From Anastatus disparis (taxonomy: Eukaryota > Arthropoda > Insecta > Hymenoptera > Eupelmidae), in contig JAFFSR010000397.1 of the NCBI GenBank assembly GCA_017163975.1, positions 2,299,501 to 2,363,500 on the forward strand: 64,000 bases of DNA, in the 5' to 3' direction. The first letter of the stretch is position 1; each line of letters starts with the position of its first letter. Below, piece after piece: positions 60,951-64,000 of the stretch. The notes beneath the pieces were generated by a model. The model saw nothing but the letters and a program-made list of their open reading frames with translations, did no database searches and was not told the DNA's origin. A program made the translations under genes and the position numbers.

Positions 60951-61890
60951 GAGTATTAGATTGTTTCAGTCTCAAAGCAAACTTAATGTAATTAAATAAG
61001 TTATGATGTTATGTTAAGTCCTGGCTTTACACCAGGATGGAATCAATGATTGGTTATGTTGATGTTATGAGGAAAATATATTTTATTAAATAAAAGAATA
61101 AAGTTTGATTTTAAAATATTTAATTTGAAAGTTAAGTCTAGTGATAGAAAAGCTCTACCAATTTTAATTGTTATGAATCGTTCTCACGATTAAATATACT
61201 TGAATTGAAATAATGTAGATCAAAATATAATTGTAAGAATCTTACCTTGATTCGGCTAAGTAGATACAGGCAGACAGTAAATAAGTACACTTGATTTAAT
61301 ATTTTAATTATAGTGATTTTATTTGTTACTTTTATAATAAACTGAATATAGTGCGCGAATATTTGAATAATTTTATAGTGCGAGGAATATAGTTATAATA
61401 ATTGTATCTTTGAAGTGCTTGTAGAAATTCTTTGATAAAGTGCTTTGGAAAAGTATCTGCTTTTTAAAGTGCTTATTGAAGTGCTCCTCTTTCTTGATTT
61501 GATCTGTCTTTTTATATTGATGATCCCTGCCTTGTTTAAGAATTTGAATTGGTGTCAACTGATGGAGCAATGCTTATTCTGCAGTTTGACTTTTATTGAA
61601 TGATATGGTTAACGTGGTAAATCTGGTTTGTGTAGTCTTCGTAATTGTACTTACTTTGTTAATTCTGAAAATCGCATTGCACTTGGTTTCTTAACAAATG
61701 ACTTACTTTTACAATATGCTTGCTAAGGTAAATTAGCTGATTGATCAATAACTGCATATTTTTGAAATGATAAATTTTGAAATAAAAGATACGTCGTGAC
61801 GTAACAGTTAAGTACATCAAACTTTAAGTACAATAGTAGAAAGTTTTATTCTCTCAAGATCCCTTTTTAATTTTATGTACTTATACAAAT
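60951..61890. other. Insert within the dispersed repeat, unassigned
   Basis: About 940 bp separating repeat copies. The right part ends CGTCGTGACGTAACA at 61805, which would suit an LTR terminus on the minus strand, but the opposite end is not found. No coding motif. Confidence 0.35.
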
Positions 61891-61894
61891 TTAA

Positions 61895-62205
61895 TATGTT
61901 CCGAACATTAAAGCGATTTTAAGGTGAATTGACATAAGAATCAATGCCCTCTACCATGGACATTAATGTATTTAACAGCAAAATTTATGTATAGGTACTT
62001 TATAATTTAGTTACGTTTACATTAAATTGTAAGTACACGCATAGCTTGAACAATGATGTATATATACTTGATTTTTAAAGCATAACTGTAGTAAAATTGA
62101 TTTATATTTACATCAATTTCAAAGTTTGATTATAATATAAACTACATCAAAATTAAAGCATCGCTATAAACATTATTGCACTTAAACCGTGAAATATATA
62201 TATAA
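61895..62205. repeat. Dispersed repeat, third copy
   Basis: Matches 60470-60780 in direct orientation, including TTTATGTATAGGTACTTTATA and AGCATAACTGTAGTAAAATT-like words. Confidence 0.7.
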
Positions 62206-62354
62206 AAATATTTATTTGCATGTAAAAATAAATTTTTTCTATTAATTACTTATTATTAATTAATTATTTCATTTTTTACAAATGTCAGAAATAATATAAA
62301 TAAAAGGATTATCGTAGTAAACTCTAAATATATAAAATTATTACTTTACGTGTC
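62206..62354. other. AT-rich unannotated DNA
   Basis: No recognised feature. Confidence 0.4.
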
Positions 62355-62460
62355 AAGCGTAGCCAGGGCCGGTCCAACACTACCTGGAGCCCGGGGCTAC
62401 AAAATCATGGAGGCCCATCATGATCGTGAAATAAGGGTGCTGTTTTATTCTAAATCAGGA
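62355..62460. mobile_element. hAT-like terminal fragment
   Basis: CAGGGCCGGTCCAACACTAC, followed by a CGGGGCTACAAAATC-containing GC-rich stretch, resembles the outer end of hAT elements (CAGGGCCGG type). The complementary end is not seen within the window, so it is a truncated remnant. Confidence 0.5.
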
Positions 62461-63076
62461 AAAGTGGGCATTTCTTCATATATAATTTTATAATTTTTTA
62501 TATGTATATACAATAATTTTTTGAATCCCTATTAATAATTAACAAAAAAATTATTGCTTACATAAATAAAAGTGCATAAAAAATTATTAAAAAAATAAAA
62601 AAAGTACGAAGTTATTAAATTAATACTTTAAATTTTTTGTACTTAATGATTTAGGACATGTAAAATTCATTTCAACGAATATTAAAAGTGTAGAATTATA
62701 AATATAATATTTATTGTTACTTTATTAATTTTATAAAATAATTATGAAATTATATAATATTCTTATTTTTATAAAAAAATTATGAAAAACGAATTCAAAG
62801 GATTATAAAATAATTTTATATTAAAAGAATTGATAACTTTGAATATTAAAATAAATATTTTAGTATAATATTAAAATTATTTTCAAAAAAAAAAGTTTCC
62901 ATATTTTTAATAAATGTGATAATTAGTAGATTACATAATTATAAAATATAAAATTGATTATACCGAAATCTTGATAAGAGAAGAAATATATGTAAAGCTA
63001 GGACACTTAACATTGAAAAAATATGAGTTTTTTCTAGTATTATTAAAAAAATCCTATTATTGTGTAATATTAATAA
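62461..63076. other. AT-rich unannotated DNA
   Basis: No recognised feature. Possibly the interior of the hAT-like remnant. Confidence 0.4.
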
Positions 63077-63078
63077 TG

Positions 63079-63113
<35 letters not shown>

Positions 63114-63134
63114 TTTTTTTTTTTTTTTTTTTTT
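63077..63134 (-). repeat. (AAT)n and LINE poly(A) tail
   Basis: (AAT)11 followed by a T22 run on plus. On minus this is a poly(A) tail and downstream trinucleotide repeat at the 3' end of the non-LTR element. Confidence 0.7.
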
Positions 63135-64000
63135 ATGGTGGTAAAAAAACGGGAAATCTGCCTAAACCAGACCTTTAGCGACAGGATCCACGCCTGCCGT
63201 GAGATTCCGCAAAGCGTTATCGCCGTGCAGGAGAGGATCCTGCCAACGGTGTGACGGGTTCCTGAGCGCACGTCAGCCTTGACTGTGGAAAGGTCTTTCC
63301 ATTCCACATCCAGGGCATCAGAGTCCCAGGGGACCGTCTAACCCCCTGTCCTTCTGACCGCGGGACGATTGCAAGAAGATGCAATCGTCACGCGGGCAAA
63401 AGGCCAGTAACATCCACCTCGTGATCTTTAGTCCACCCCGGCACTTAAGCCTTCTCGGCATTACTTCGGGGTGGGGTCACCTGCGCACTACAGCGCCTTT
63501 CTAATGGAGCCTAGCTCCCAACTTCTTACTATATTATGTTTTTTTTTCCTTCTTTACTGGAGGTCCGGCTTCTTACGCCGAAGAATATCCTGGACGTTAT
63601 TAGCTAGACACTCCCACTTTTCCGCTGATTTGAGCATTACGTCGATAATATTATCGGGTGTAATTCTTCCCACCTTGTGGAGTAGACCCACCCGATCTTG
63701 CCTCCATTGTTCGCATTCGAAGAATGTATGCTTGGCATCATCTTTAAGAGACCCTCAGTACAGACACTTGGGGTCTGGAGCTTTGCCCATCTTATGCAGG
63801 TAGGCGCGGAAGTACCCGTGACCAGTCAACATTTGGGTAAGGTAATAATTTACCTCGCCATGTTGTCGACATAGCCAGGGGGACAGCTGCTTGATAAGCC
63901 TGGCCGTCCACCTTCCGCGTTTCTCCGTCTCCCATCGCGTCTGCCAGGAGATCAACGACTGTCTCCTGGAGATTACTTTGGCTTTTTCCTGCCTCATCTC
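63111..64000 (-). mobile_element. 3' end of a non-LTR retrotransposon (R1/Jockey type)
   Basis: Minus strand. C-terminal part of the reverse transcriptase protein from the window edge to about 63553, then a GC-rich 3' UTR of about 420 bp, then poly(A). GC content is sharply higher than in the flanks. The 5' part lies outside the window. Confidence 0.8.
63553..63998 (-). pseudogene. Non-LTR retrotransposon ORF2, C-terminal fragment with in-frame stop
   Basis: Shows R-W-E-T-E-K-R-G-R-W-T-A-R-L-I, H-G-E-V-N-Y-Y-L-T-Q-M-L-T-G-H-G and F-R-A-Y-L-H-K-M, hallmarks of the region after the RT domain in R1/Jockey-like ORF2. The CCHC-like knuckle follows: C-L-Y then a TGA (about 63755) where the second cysteine is expected, then H-T-F-F-E-C in the same frame. 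The frame continues open to a stop near 63553. A single-base change from a cysteine codon explains the stop. Start is outside the window. Confidence 0.8.

Noticed and set aside
61010..61805. Solo LTR ending CGTCGTGACGTAACA
   Set aside because: No matching opposite terminus or target duplication could be found.

Overview
The window is AT-rich nuclear DNA of a eukaryote, most likely an insect. It has no rRNA, no operon layout and no clearly intact host gene. It does have splice-like signals, poly(A) signals, tRNA-derived SINEs, an insect-type Ty3/Gypsy element, a non-LTR retrotransposon of R1/Jockey type, and DDE transposases of kinds common in insects. Hymenoptera or Hemiptera are plausible hosts, but nothing here fixes the order. 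Almost everything recognisable is a transposable element, a foldback (palindromic) element or a satellite, so this looks like a heterochromatin-like or repeat-rich intergenic block.

Layout: 1-970, 4147-5245 and 5246-7895 hold a degenerate TTTATGG/TTTATGGG satellite, with a strand switch near 5245. Hairpin elements lie at 1398-2050, and a patch dense in AACGTT-like words at 3015-3430. 9397-10018 is a multi-hairpin foldback element (called family F here). 10154-12288 is a DDE_Tnp_4-like transposase with a SWIM zinc finger, broken by three frameshifts. Further foldbacks follow (12837-13525, 13808-14188). 16080-20300 is satellite DNA (about 150-bp, 242-bp and 110-bp periods) carrying a MITE with an exact 8-bp target duplication. 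20530-21535 is a nested palindrome built from GGAATAACTG decamers. 21550-27330 is mostly anonymous AT-rich DNA with two MITEs and a SINE.

27347-27820 is a second family-F foldback. It abuts a 5.9-kb DNA transposon (27826-33740) with 740-bp terminal inverted repeats and an AATT target motif. This transposon encodes a Sola-like transposase whose frame is interrupted by a 210-bp GT...AG segment containing a tRNA-like sequence.

34332-44998 is a minus-strand Ty3/Gypsy-type LTR retrotransposon (gag, protease, RT, RNase H, integrase; many breaks). Its gag is split by a 5.8-kb element with inverted repeats of about 1.55 kb (38283-44093). That element in turn holds an LTR-like, GAGA-rich centre.

46470-49170 is a second, decayed copy of the SWIM/DDE transposase, split by two TTAA-flanked elements and a SINE. 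A 430-bp (ATT)n tract follows. 50052-60000 has a foldback, about 160-bp tandem repeats, a SINE, copies of a TTAA family, a 50-bp minisatellite and a solo LTR with ACAC target duplication. 60460-62200 has a dispersed repeat, 62355 a hAT-like terminus, and 63111-64000 the 3' end of a non-LTR element on the minus strand.

The nesting gives a relative history: old transposases and Gypsy first, then TTAA elements, long-TIR elements, SINEs and MITEs. No gene set here forms a cellular pathway. The most notable structures are the long-TIR transposons, the decamer palindrome, the two SWIM/DDE copies and the ambiguous intron/SINE inside the Sola-like gene.
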